Assembly: GCA_021296235.1 (NCBI GenBank)
Contig: JAGWAS010000001.1
Span: 1-64,000 of the forward strand
Direction: 5' to 3'
DNA: 64,000 nucleotides
From: Paracoccaceae bacterium
Lineage (GTDB): Bacteria > Pseudomonadota > Alphaproteobacteria > Rhodobacterales > Rhodobacteraceae
Shown: positions 45,680 to 54,905 of the stretch, piece by piece
Position numbering within the stretch: position 1 is the first letter of the stretch
How the letters are laid out: the number at the start of each line of letters is the position of its first letter
The notes under the pieces: model-generated
Database searches by the model: none
What the model saw: only the letters and a program-made list of their open reading frames with translations
Told to the model about the DNA's origin: nothing
Made by a program: the position numbers and the translations under genes

Positions 45680-46020
45680 AACGAGGCATGAAAGGACCGC
45701 TTGGAATATTGCCATCAGCCAACGCAGGAACCTGCAGAAGAGTTAACTCCAACCGCAATTCAAGCTCGAATCCGGCGATGGCTGGCGCAAGTGGAATCCT
45801 GTTCAACTGAAGCAAAAATCCGGCGATGCCCCAGACACCAGAGACGAACATTCCGACTGGATTCGTGCGTATGACAACCACGCTCAATTGCCACCAACAG
45901 CTTTCGTCCCCATTACCCCGGATTCAAGAACATGCAGGTCGGTCCTGAGTGCCAGCCAATGGAAATGAAGAGTGAGCGTTCGAAACAATTGGCTGTTGAA
46001 GAAAACGGTTGCCCACCAAC
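45680..46020 (-). pseudogene. decayed remnant of a tripartite tricarboxylate transporter TctA gene
   Basis: Two neighbouring minus-strand frames carry TctA-like pieces but no intact gene. The first (frame 45913-46095) has FERSLFISIGWHSGPTCMFL then NPG, an in-frame TAA and WGRKLLVAI, like the WGLIASMYIGN...LNLPLVGLWVKLL region. The second (frame 45678-45887) has NPVGMFVSGVWGIAGFLLQ, RIPLAPAIAGFELELRLE and LLQVPALADGN, like the C-terminal GVxGYxL...PLAPxxLGFxLGxxLE...LxxSxGd region. The intervening segment is shortened. The alignment is by eye from memory of the family, so the call is moderate. TctB and TctC are not seen. Confidence 0.45.
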
Positions 46021-46200
46021 ACGACCAGTTGTCCGAACCGCCCGACAACGAAATCTCCACTTAATGGTAGGCGTGGAATCAAATCGCTCCTTCATGTCGG
46101 TGGAATGCCGCCCAATCCTGTCGCGCCCGCAATCTACCCGGCAATGAACCGGATTTGGCAGAATCTTCCGGGACCGTTCAGCAGTTGGTTGCGGTTGCTC

Positions 46201-47490
46201 TTACCACGGACTCTGCTGAGTGGCGCGCACATGGTCGGGCATCCGGTAACTGATCCCTTCCTTGTCGTACTGAGTGGCATCGAAAATCTGCGTGAAGGAT
46301 TGTTCCTGCAACAACCAGCTTTTGGTCAGGAGGTTTGCGATCCGCGATCTCAATCGGTAATAGGAGAGGACCAAATTTCTGCTTCTGATGGTGTTCGGAT
46401 ACCCGTATTGATCTGCCAATTTGTTGCCGATAAGTGCGCGAGAGAGCCGGAAGGCATACAATTGCAGTGATTTTCTTTCCGCTTCGGTCTTGACTCCTGC
46501 CATCTCAGGGATGGCCTTGAACACTGAGCTTGCGACGCTCAGCGCATCATCATCCGGTGGTGGCTCGCACAGATGTCCGATTTCATAGAGCTGCCTTGCC
46601 TCAGCTTCGTTGGTGAAGAGAATTCCCTCCGGCACACCAATGACGCTGCCGCCATATCGCCATATCTTGACAATGCTACTCCGTTCCTCTTCAGTGATTT
46701 TTGAACCCATCGCCATGGCATGCTCGAATTGGCGAATGGAAAAGGTGTAAAGGGCAATTCCGCCCACATGAGCCGCGCTTAGCGGCGTTCCCCATGCATC
46801 GTGATCCCAAAGGTCGGAATCTGCCAGCAATTTTCTCATCCGTGCATGAACGAAACGGATTCGCATGGTTACCTTCCACCCCTCGCCGTCCCGTTTCATG
46901 CCGTTGGGAAAATAGGTCTCGACCATATGCCGGTTGTTTTGCCGGAGCCTTCGTACGGCCCCCGGTCCCAGCCCGGACACGCGCCCAGTGATTGAGAATG
47001 ATTTGCTGACCAAGGTTGAAAAGCCCTCAACCGCGCTTCCAATGGCGTAGGCAATGAGCATGTTGCTCATGTTGCTGAAGAAGGCACTCTGACCAGGCTT
47101 GAATTCGTCGAAATCGACCCAATCCGGCACCTCATAATTGTTGAAGAAGTCTCGCATAATCTGAGGCGCACTACGCAGCGTTTCGTTATCATCCTGCTCA
47201 ATACCGGCACGGATGAACCGATGCATCTGTTTGGGTGGGAGCTCAGCGAGTTCCTCCATCACGGGATCCAATTCAGCATCGCCAATCGTGGTGTGCCTGA
47301 TGTAGTTGTCGGCGACTTTCCGGTCGACATTGCGTGCCTTGGCGTAGCCTGCAGCGTAGCTGGTTGGAACGATCAGCTTGCCCGCTCCCTGCACATTTGC
47401 GGGCGCAGGCCGATCCAAAGGCGCGTGCTCCGAATTGCCTTCATGCGTTTGCGATGTTGCAGCCATTGGATCCAAATTTGCACTCAACAT
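46201..47490 (-). CDS. MpaB/DUF2236 (latex-clearing-protein-like) oxygenase family protein
   Basis: A 429-residue protein of the MpaB/DUF2236 superfamily, which contains rubber oxygenase Lcp and other heme b-binding, helix-rich oxygenases. Recognisable stretches are TMRIRFVHARMRKLL, GTPLSAAHVGGIALYTFS, IVKIWRYGGSVIGVPEGILF and YRLRSRIANLL. No signal peptide is clear at the N-terminus, which begins MLSANLDPMAATSQ and has an Ala/Pro-rich stretch. ATG 47490 has GGAGGAAACGTC upstream. The gene lies between the tctA remnant and the sugar importer. Its substrate is unknown, and nothing else in the window points to polyisoprene use. Confidence 0.72.
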   Translation of the reverse strand: MLSANLDPMAATSQTHEGNSEHAPLDRPAPANVQGAGKLIVPTSYAAGYAKARNVDRKVADNYIRHTTIGDAELDPVMEELAELPPKQMHRFIRAGIEQDDNETLRSAPQIMRDFFNNYEVPDWVDFDEFKPGQSAFFSNMSNMLIAYAIGSAVEGFSTLVSKSFSITGRVSGLGPGAVRRLRQNNRHMVETYFPNGMKRDGEGWKVTMRIRFVHARMRKLLADSDLWDHDAWGTPLSAAHVGGIALYTFSIRQFEHAMAMGSKITEEERSSIVKIWRYGGSVIGVPEGILFTNEAEARQLYEIGHLCEPPPDDDALSVASSVFKAIPEMAGVKTEAERKSLQLYAFRLSRALIGNKLADQYGYPNTIRSRNLVLSYYRLRSRIANLLTKSWLLQEQSFTQIFDATQYDKEGISYRMPDHVRATQQSPW

Positions 47491-48239
47491 GACGTTTCCT
47501 CCAAATCAGCGCGCGACGGCAAACTGTCGGTCAACCCCGTCTGTTTGCGTGTGCAACCGAAGGAATTTCCTGAAACCTCACACGAATTCCCTTAGCGTGC
47601 GAGGGTCCCCGAACGAGGAATGGGCACACTGGTGAAACCCTTAATATCCCAGCAAAGCACCTGCGTCCAATAAAAATGGCTGTGAATCAAGCAAGCAGGA
47701 GCAATCGCACCTTCTTGCGAACACGATCCTTTCCGTCAAGATTGCCAAAGGAGGCGTCAAACGCAATCGCTTCTTGGCCCTCATCCAAACTACACTGCCG
47801 CAAGGGACGCCCCAGGCATCAACATGAGTTGGTCGCCGACAGTGCAGTCATGAGGGCGAATATGGTGTGGCAGTGACCGCTGAGAGTTGCATTGCTGCGA
47901 AGTGGATTTTCGGTACTCCACGCCATGTTTCCCGGCACTGCTTGCCTGCTGCCTCACCGTTGGAATTGAGGGCAATGTTCCAACATTGTTGATTTTGGCG
48001 GATGTTTTCGGATTTGTGTATTTCCAAAATATGATGCTCCTTCCGCTTGCCTTCATTCGCGAATGCTTGACAACATCGCACTTGCACTGATTATTGATTG
48101 CCATTCGGATGTCGCTCCACCACGGATTGATTGAATTTCATTGGGTGTGGATGTCGGCAAGATCTGCCAAACGGCCGTTGCGGTGTTGGAAACTGCGATC
48201 TTCTGCAGTGGTCAAGTGCAAAATCAGGAGGATTAATGA
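47491..48239. other. intergenic region with divergent promoters
   Basis: About 750 bases between the oxygenase gene (minus) and the sugar binding-protein gene (plus). Short ORFs (47676-47876, 47790-48104, 47887-48090) have no family resemblance. The AGGAGG before the binding-protein start is clear. No operator, riboswitch or repeat was recognised. The gap may be decayed DNA. Confidence 0.45.
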
Positions 48240-49919
48240 ATGAAAGTCGAAGTTTTTGATCATTTCCGTCGAAATGGCGCAATCCGACGACGCGATATGC
48301 TAAAGGGGATGGCCGGAGCAGGAACGCTCGCCGCCTTCTCAGGTGTTTCGACCGGGCTTGGCGTTCGGCCGGTTTGGGCCGCCGACAACGCTCAACTGCG
48401 GGCCGAAATGCTTAAGATTCCAGGCGTCGGCATGGGTTCGCCGACGGATTCCGACTGGCAGGCTGTCGGCAAATTGGCCCTGGGCCCGACCAGGGAGGTT
48501 GTTGCCGAAGGTGAATTTTCAGGCGTCGAACTGACGTTTCTGGGTTTGAACAACCAAAATCTGCACAATTTCCTGTTTCGAGGATTTCTGAAGCCGTGGG
48601 AAGCCTATACGGGTGCAAGGATCAACTGGATTGATCTCGCTCAAGCTGACTACAACGCGCGACTGCAACAGTCGATTGCCACCGGCACCGTCGATTTTGA
48701 CATCATCGAAATGGGAGCTCCTTTCGAAGGCGACGTGCTCGGTCGCGGCATGGCCTCCGAAATGCCTGGTTGGGTGGCCGACCTGATCGACATGGACGAT
48801 TACGTGGGCTACCTGCAAGCTCCGGTCGGAACTTGGGACGGCAAGACCTACCGCATTTCGATCGACGGCGATTGCCATACTTTCGCCTACCGCAAGGATT
48901 ACTACGAAAACGAGGATTTCGCCGCAGCTTGGAAGGCAGCCGGGAACGAAAGCGATTGGGCGCCGCCGAAAACCTGGTCCGAAGTTAATGCCCACGCGAA
49001 GTTCCTCATTGGCAAGACCGATCCGCTGACGGGTCTTGACGCCCACGGGTTCCTTGATCCGCTGAAGGGTTGGGGCGGTTTTGGCTTCTATTTCCTTGAG
49101 GATCGCGCCACCGGATACGCCAAGCATCCAAGTGATCCAGCTTGGCTGTTTGACCCCGACACGATGAAACCAAGGGTAAACAACCCCGCATTCGTTCGTG
49201 CGATCCAAGAGGTCATGGACCTGATTGAAGCTGGCGCCTATCCGGCAGATCAGATCAATGCGGATCCTGGAACAACTGCATTCCAGCAATTCCTTGCCGG
49301 AACCGGCTCCGCCCTTACTTGGTGGGGCGATGTGGGTTCAAATGCCCGCACTTCAGACACTTCGGTCGTCGGCGATGTTGTTGGTTTCGACATCATACCT
49401 GCGGGAGATTCCGTCTGGAATTCAAGCACCGGCGCCTGGGAGGATGGAACCAACGAGTCACCCAACATGGCCTATATCGGTTGGGGGGTCTATGTCATGG
49501 CCACTGTCGACAGCGACTCCAAACGACAGAAGGCCGCATGGTCCGCGGCGGCACATCTTGGCGGCAAGGATCTCAGTCTTTGGGCTTCGGCCTATCCTTC
49601 CGGCTTTCAGCCCTACCGAAACTCGCATTTCAGGTATGAAGAGTGGGAAGAGGCAGGCTACGATCGCGCCTTTGTCGAGAACTACCTTGGCTCGAACGCC
49701 GACAGCTACAACCATTCAAACGCAGCGATCGAGCCGCGCATTCCCGGCATCTTTCAATACTATTCGGTTGCCGAAGATGAACTCGCAAAGGGATTTGCGG
49801 GTCAGTACGGGTCTGCTCAGGAAACAGCCGATGCCATTGCGGCGGCCTGGGAGAACATCACCGACCAAATCGGGCGGGATAGCCAGATCGCGCTCTACAA
49901 GGCAAGCCTTGGAATGTAG
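48240..49919 (+). CDS. sugar ABC transporter binding protein with Tat signal
   Basis: A 559-residue extracellular solute-binding protein (family 1 type). The N-terminus has a twin-arginine motif (RRRDMLKGMAGAGTLAAFSG), so export in folded form is likely, and the mature start is around VWAADNAQL. The body has NWIDLAQADYNARLQQSIATG, FAYRKDYYENEDF and KHPSDPAWLFDPDTMKP, typical of sugar-binding proteins. ATG 48240 is preceded by AGGAGG at about 11 bases; an out-of-frame ATG lies closer. Followed by a hairpin and two permease genes. Sugar ligand unknown. Confidence 0.88.
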   Translation: MKVEVFDHFRRNGAIRRRDMLKGMAGAGTLAAFSGVSTGLGVRPVWAADNAQLRAEMLKIPGVGMGSPTDSDWQAVGKLALGPTREVVAEGEFSGVELTFLGLNNQNLHNFLFRGFLKPWEAYTGARINWIDLAQADYNARLQQSIATGTVDFDIIEMGAPFEGDVLGRGMASEMPGWVADLIDMDDYVGYLQAPVGTWDGKTYRISIDGDCHTFAYRKDYYENEDFAAAWKAAGNESDWAPPKTWSEVNAHAKFLIGKTDPLTGLDAHGFLDPLKGWGGFGFYFLEDRATGYAKHPSDPAWLFDPDTMKPRVNNPAFVRAIQEVMDLIEAGAYPADQINADPGTTAFQQFLAGTGSALTWWGDVGSNARTSDTSVVGDVVGFDIIPAGDSVWNSSTGAWEDGTNESPNMAYIGWGVYVMATVDSDSKRQKAAWSAAAHLGGKDLSLWASAYPSGFQPYRNSHFRYEEWEEAGYDRAFVENYLGSNADSYNHSNAAIEPRIPGIFQYYSVAEDELAKGFAGQYGSAQETADAIAAAWENITDQIGRDSQIALYKASLGM

Positions 49920-49929
49920 AATCGGAATT

Positions 49930-49955
49930 GCCGCCGGCGGTTTTCCGTCGGCGGC
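49930..49955 (+). promoter_or_regulatory. intercistronic hairpin after the sugar binding-protein gene
   Basis: GCCGCCGGCGG pairs with CCGTCGGCGGC over 11 positions including one G-U, with a TTTT loop, ten bases after the binding-protein stop codon. It argues that the permease start is downstream of the stem, not at the track start 49928. Confidence 0.6.
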
Positions 49956-49990
49956 GATCAACGGCAAATCCAACCAGGTGCAGCGGCGAA

Positions 49991-51106
49991 TTGGCGGGAC
50001 ACGGCGACCTCCTGCATGTTGTAACGGCTGACGAGATCAGCGAGCGGCGAAGAACGTTCGGCCGCCTGCTCGTCTGGGGTTCGCTGGGCCTCATGGTTAT
50101 GACTTTTGCCGCGCTGGGACTTGCCCAATCAGGCGTCATCGAACTGGATTTCAAGGATTGGCGGCCTGCACTTTATGCTTACCTGTTCTGGGCAACCTGT
50201 CTTGGCATTGCCCAAGTCGTACTCCACGGAGAGCAGGGAAAGAGATCGCTATTCATTCTGCCGGCCACGCTGTTTGTGGTTGCAATGGTCATTTTTCCAC
50301 TGATTTTCGCACTCGGCATTGCATTTTCGAACTGGAACCTCTCTTCGCTCGAAGGACGCTCGTTCAACGGCTTCGACAATTTGCGTCAAATGTGGGGCGA
50401 CCCCTTCTACTGGAACGCCTTGAAAAACATGCTGTACTACACGGCTGCGATTCTCGTCGAATACGCAATCGCTTTTGGTCTGGCACTAATTCTTGCTTCA
50501 AACATCCGTGGTCGCAGATTTTTTCGGGTTGCCTTCCTTCTTCCCCTGATGCTGTCTCCGGTGGCCGTAAGCTGGATGATCGGCAAATCAATGATGGAAA
50601 CCCGCTTTGGGCCGATTGCGCGTTTTGCGCGCTGGCTTGGCTGGGATCGGCCGTCATTTTTTGGTGATCCGGAAATTGCTCGGGCCACAATCATGATGAT
50701 GGATGCCTGGACCTACATTCCTTTCATGCTGATCATGATTCTTGCCGGACTGCAGGCAATCCCGCGCGAAATCCAGGAAGCATCGCGTGTCGATGGTGCC
50801 AGCGCATGGCGTGGATTTTGGGAAGTTACGTTTCCGCTTATGTTGCCGGTGTCCATTACCGCCATTCTCATCAGGGTGATCTTCAAGCTCAAGCTTGCCG
50901 ACATCATCATTAACGTAACCTCCGGTGGACCCGGCGGTGCCACCGACAGCGTTACGAGTTTTATATTTCGGGAATATCGGGATCGATCAAATGTTGGTTA
51001 CGGCACGCTTCTGGCGATCGTCTACCTTGTGTTGATTGTAGTGGCGATCACGGCATTCATGAAACTTGTCAACCGTTGGATGAACCCGAAGTACCTTCAT
51101 GGCTGA
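49991..51106 (+). CDS. sugar ABC transporter permease, MalF type
   Basis: A membrane permease of about 371 residues. It has N-terminal helices (LLVWGSLGLMVMTFAALGLAQ; LFILPATLFVVAMVIFPLIFALGIAFSNW) and the ATPase-docking loop EIQEASRVDGASAWRGFWEVTFPLMLPV. The track ORF begins at TTG 49928, but that codon lies at the foot of the intercistronic hairpin. TTG 49991, preceded by AGGTG, is my preferred start, with moderate confidence. It overlaps the next permease by eight bases. Confidence 0.85.
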   Translation: MAGHGDLLHVVTADEISERRRTFGRLLVWGSLGLMVMTFAALGLAQSGVIELDFKDWRPALYAYLFWATCLGIAQVVLHGEQGKRSLFILPATLFVVAMVIFPLIFALGIAFSNWNLSSLEGRSFNGFDNLRQMWGDPFYWNALKNMLYYTAAILVEYAIAFGLALILASNIRGRRFFRVAFLLPLMLSPVAVSWMIGKSMMETRFGPIARFARWLGWDRPSFFGDPEIARATIMMMDAWTYIPFMLIMILAGLQAIPREIQEASRVDGASAWRGFWEVTFPLMLPVSITAILIRVIFKLKLADIIINVTSGGPGGATDSVTSFIFREYRDRSNVGYGTLLAIVYLVLIVVAITAFMKLVNRWMNPKYLHG

Positions 51107-52019
51107 ACTTCAGATATTCCATGACAGTGATGTTGACCTGCGACATCGCGCCAAGCACTTTACCGGCCGTGTGGTGATCTACGGGGGGCTGTTGGTTTGG
51201 ACGGTCATCTGTCTGTTTCCGATTTACTGGACGCTCACAACGTCCTTCAAACTGGCCCCCAACGTCATGCAGGGCCACCTTGTGCCATTCTTGGATTTCA
51301 CACCAAAGTGGAAGGGATGGGAATCAATCGGCCTGTCGCCACGGCTGATCGGTCAGGAATCCACGGTTCGCGAGGAATTCCTGAAACGGTTCACCAATTC
51401 CACAATAGCTGCATGTGCGTCGTCAATTTTGGCGCTTATTCTCGGAAGCATGGCCGCCTATGGGTTGTCGCGGTTTCAATACCGGTTTGGATTCATGCGG
51501 AATTCCGACATTTCATTCTTTTTCCTGTCGCAGTTGATCCTTCCTCCCGTTGTTTTGGCTCTGCCCTTTCTTGTTCTCTACAAGCAGCTTGACCTGCTGG
51601 ACACGCGAATTGGACTGATCCTGCTCTACACCCTCACCGTTTTGCCGATCGTGATCTGGATCATGCGGGACCAGTTCCAAGCCATACCGGTCGAACTGGA
51701 GGAGGCCGCGCTCGTCGACGGGCTGTCGATATGGGGAGCGTTTATTGCAATCGTGCTGCCGATCGCGCTTCCCGGCATGGTGGCAGCCTTCATCCTGTCA
51801 CTGGTGCTGACCTGGAACGAGTACTTCTTTGCAGCCCTTCTGACATCAACCGATGCAAAGACCTTGCCGGTGATGGTCGCAAGTCAAACCGGCAGTCAGG
51901 GCATCAACTGGTGGGCGATGGCCGCCCTTTCGGCATCCGCAATCTTGCCGCTGATCGTCATCGGCATCCTGTTGGAACGATTCATAATCAAGGGCATGGC
52001 TGCCGGAGCCGGTCGCTGA
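51099..52019 (+). CDS. sugar ABC transporter permease, MalG type
   Basis: A 306-residue permease with six helices. WTVICLFPIYWTLTTSFK is the N-terminal helix; LEEAALVDGLSIWGAFIAIVLPIALPGMVA is the docking loop; LSLVLTWNEYFFAALLTS is the usual late helix. Its ATG lies within the end of the MalF-type gene. Convergent with the FGGY kinase gene across about 230 bases. Confidence 0.9.
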   Translation: MAELQIFHDSDVDLRHRAKHFTGRVVIYGGLLVWTVICLFPIYWTLTTSFKLAPNVMQGHLVPFLDFTPKWKGWESIGLSPRLIGQESTVREEFLKRFTNSTIAACASSILALILGSMAAYGLSRFQYRFGFMRNSDISFFFLSQLILPPVVLALPFLVLYKQLDLLDTRIGLILLYTLTVLPIVIWIMRDQFQAIPVELEEAALVDGLSIWGAFIAIVLPIALPGMVAAFILSLVLTWNEYFFAALLTSTDAKTLPVMVASQTGSQGINWWAMAALSASAILPLIVIGILLERFIIKGMAAGAGR

Positions 52020-52251
52020 CGACACATCCATGTGCTGATTGCAGGTTCTTGCCAAATTCACCTGGGCATTCCGGAACGCACGGGAGCACCAAGTGCGACG
52101 CCTGATCACGGTCAAATTCGAAACCGGCTGACTATCTTTCCCGGGATTGGACCAACGCAGCCGCTGTCAGCGCGTCTTGGCCTGACCCTTGTAACTGTTG
52201 AAGCTCTCATGTCCAATGAGTCTCGACCGCAATTGTTGCCCCGCCGACCAT

Positions 52252-53805
52252 TCATTCTTTCGGTTGCATCGACAAAATTGAACTGACGGGATTGCTCGTT
52301 GACAACTGTTTCTCGCCCCCAAGCGCATGTGAGATGTCCCTTGTTTGAGAATACAGTTGCTTGAACAGCTCAAATTGACGTTCGTGAACCGGTTGGCAAT
52401 CGGGTTCAACAATTTCGGCGACAGGGTTCCATTTGACTATGTCGGACGGTCGGGCGGCACCCACCGCGCAAGCACCCAGGAAGGCGTCGCCCAAGGATGC
52501 CCCGATCGTGTTCCTGCACACATGTTGCCGCACCCTCCCTATATCCGACATTGACTGAAGCCATATCCGGTTTTTTGTTCCTCCTCCAACCGCCAACACC
52601 CGCGCAGGTGTCGCCCCAATGTCGCGGTAGGCTTCAAGGACATGTGCGGTTCCATAGGCAATCCCTTCGATCAGGGCGCGGTAGATGTCACCGCGAGTAT
52701 GCGTAAGGTTGAGGCCGAACAGCACACCCTTTGCGTCAGGGTCATGGATCGGTGAGCGTTCTCCTGAAAAATGCGGAAGCAGAAGAAGGCCATTTGATCC
52801 CGGCGGCGATTCTGCGGCTTCTTCGGACAGTTTCTCAAATGCCGACCCGTTCGGCAATTCCCTGGCAAAACGGCTGCGAAACCAGCGGGTCAGCGTTCCG
52901 CTTGTTGCCAGACCGGCCATGGATGCATGGCTCCCCGGATACAACCACGGTGCGTACCAAAGGCGCGAATCTTGCATCTTTCGCTCAACCAATTGGATCA
53001 TGAACACCGTAGAGCCGTACATCAACATCATGTCGCCTGGATCCTGCACTCCCACGCCAACCGCCTCAGCGGCTGCATCTATTGTCCCGACGGCAACCGG
53101 CGTGCCCTCCGCAAGACCTGTTTCGCAAGCGGCATCAGCAGTAACCCTGCCGGCAATCTCCGTGGTCCAGCGCAACTCCGGCAATTGATCGATCGAACAG
53201 ACGTCGTCGGCAATTTCTGTGGACCAGCACTGCCTGTTGACATCGTAAACGGGGCTGAAGTTGGCTGCAGTGTAGTGATCAATCACACACTCGCCTGTCA
53301 GTTTCATGGTGAGGTAGCTGGTGGATGTCATGAATTTGGCCGCCGCCGAAAAGATTTCCGGCCGGTTTCGCCTCAGCCAGAGAATCTTCGGTCCCACGGA
53401 TTGCGAAGTCAGTGCATTTCCGCAGGTCGCCATGATGGCTTCGGATCCGATCCTTCGCGTGAGTTCAGACACTTCCAAATCCGACCGCGTGTCAACACCA
53501 TAGAGAACTGCATTCATAAGCGGACGCCCCGAAGCGTCGACAGGCAGCATGCAGGGACCAATTGCACTTGCCGCAACACAGGCGATGTTGTGCGGATCAA
53601 CCGCGGAACGCTGCAAAAGGTCGCGCGTAACAATTCTGAAATCGTTCCACCAATCGGCATCTGCGCGGTGCTCCGCCCAGCCCGGCCGGGGAACAATCAT
53701 ATCGTGCTGCACAGAGGCATGGGCAATCAAATTGCCGTCCAGATCCGCAAGCACACCCTTTGATTCGTAGGTCCCGATATCGATGCCGAGCACTCTCTGT
53801 GTCAC
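52252..53805 (-). CDS. FGGY-family carbohydrate kinase
   Basis: A 517-residue sugar kinase of the xylulokinase/L-ribulokinase group. The phosphate-1 motif is VLGIDIGTYESKGVL; PRPGWAEHRADADWW, the DAAAEAVGVG/GTIDAAAE segment and LAVGGGTKNRIWLQSMSDI (adenosine-binding) are typical. The start GTG 53805 overlaps the stop of the M42 gene (GTGA). It ends the BtpA-M42-kinase operon. The phosphorylated sugar cannot be named from sequence alone. Confidence 0.88.
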   Translation of the reverse strand: MTQRVLGIDIGTYESKGVLADLDGNLIAHASVQHDMIVPRPGWAEHRADADWWNDFRIVTRDLLQRSAVDPHNIACVAASAIGPCMLPVDASGRPLMNAVLYGVDTRSDLEVSELTRRIGSEAIMATCGNALTSQSVGPKILWLRRNRPEIFSAAAKFMTSTSYLTMKLTGECVIDHYTAANFSPVYDVNRQCWSTEIADDVCSIDQLPELRWTTEIAGRVTADAACETGLAEGTPVAVGTIDAAAEAVGVGVQDPGDMMLMYGSTVFMIQLVERKMQDSRLWYAPWLYPGSHASMAGLATSGTLTRWFRSRFARELPNGSAFEKLSEEAAESPPGSNGLLLLPHFSGERSPIHDPDAKGVLFGLNLTHTRGDIYRALIEGIAYGTAHVLEAYRDIGATPARVLAVGGGTKNRIWLQSMSDIGRVRQHVCRNTIGASLGDAFLGACAVGAARPSDIVKWNPVAEIVEPDCQPVHERQFELFKQLYSQTRDISHALGGEKQLSTSNPVSSILSMQPKE

Positions 53806-54905
53806 GGCTGCTCCCGGTCGCGAAGCACAGAAAATTCCGGCCCAACATTTCCAATGCAGGCAATCAGCAACCGGGTCAATTCCTCGAGATCAGCGAGATC
53901 GCAGACCTCCAGACTGGAATGCGAATAGCGCAGCGGAAACCCCGCATCTATGACCGCCGCACCCTCGCCCACAACCTGAACGTAGGAATTGTCTGTCAGC
54001 ACACCGCACTGTGCGCTGCGCTGAAGGGAAATTCCCTCGCTCGCTGCCGTATCAACGAACAGTTCCACCATGGCAGGGTGCGGTATCACGCCGTTCAGCG
54101 TTCCGCGCCCGTGGAAAGAGTACAGGCTGATCCCAGGGCCAGCTCCGAGTTCCATGCTTCCCCGCTCGACCATGCCGGGATTGTCTGTCGCGAGCATGAT
54201 GTCAACCTGTATCGCAATGTCCGGTGCCAGGGCCCGCGCCGCAACGACAGCCCCGCGCAAATTGAATTCCTCCTGAACCGCAAAAACGACATGCACCGTC
54301 GGTCCTCCAACTCTTGCTGTGAGCGCATGTGCAACCTCAAGCAGCACCGCGCATCCGGCACGATCATCCACTGAAGTTCCGGCAATGCGGTCGCCGGCCA
54401 GCTCGACGACCCGAGGACTGTACACCACCGGTGTTCCGATCCGGACGCCAGCCGCTTCCAATTCCGACTTTGAAGCATGACCGGTGTCGACGACAACATC
54501 ACGAACCGGAACAACGACATGCTTTTCTTCCGGCGGCGTTGCATGATGGCTCATATTTGCGATCACACCGGCGACATCGCGTCCTTCAGCAACGCACAGC
54601 GTTACGGCCTGCGATGCAACTGCGCGTTCAGGAACCCCTCCCAATCGCTCGACGCGCACCAACCCATCTTCACGAATCTTGCGCACAACGAATCCAAGCT
54701 GGTCCATGTGGGTGAACAACATGACAGGAGGTGCATCCGGATCGCCTTCGAATGTTGATATGAGATTGCCGAGTCGATCGCTCCTTGAAACGGCACCCAT
54801 TCCGTCCAACATGGCTGCAATCCGTTTGCGGACCCTGTCCTCGTGCCCGCTGAGGCCAGGTATCAGCATCAGTTCAATGAGATGGGAGCGCAGTCGGCTC
54901 TTCAC
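53802..54905 (-). CDS. M42-family metallopeptidase (FrvX/glutamyl aminopeptidase type)
   Basis: A 367-residue cytoplasmic di-metal aminopeptidase. Metal and catalytic residues lie in LFTHMDQLGFVV (H and D), SVDDRAGCAVLL, FAVQEEFNLRGA (EE), LATDNPG (Asp) and the C-terminal PLRYSHSSLEVC (His). The track start GTG 54914 abuts the ribosome-binding site AAGGAG; GTG 54905 has AAGGAGG eight bases upstream and overlaps the BtpA stop codon (GTGA), so it is the real start. M42 peptidases often sit in sugar clusters (frv operon), where they may act on amide-linked substrates. Confidence 0.88.
   Translation of the reverse strand: MKSRLRSHLIELMLIPGLSGHEDRVRKRIAAMLDGMGAVSRSDRLGNLISTFEGDPDAPPVMLFTHMDQLGFVVRKIREDGLVRVERLGGVPERAVASQAVTLCVAEGRDVAGVIANMSHHATPPEEKHVVVPVRDVVVDTGHASKSELEAAGVRIGTPVVYSPRVVELAGDRIAGTSVDDRAGCAVLLEVAHALTARVGGPTVHVVFAVQEEFNLRGAVVAARALAPDIAIQVDIMLATDNPGMVERGSMELGAGPGISLYSFHGRGTLNGVIPHPAMVELFVDTAASEGISLQRSAQCGVLTDNSYVQVVGEGAAVIDAGFPLRYSHSSLEVCDLADLEELTRLLIACIGNVGPEFSVLRDREQP

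Noticed and set aside
47790-48104. 104-codon minus ORF and overlapping hydrophobic plus ORF (47887-48090)
   Set aside because: Neither shows a family pattern or a ribosome-binding site.
52927-53763. 278-codon plus ORF
   Set aside because: Antisense shadow of the FGGY kinase gene.
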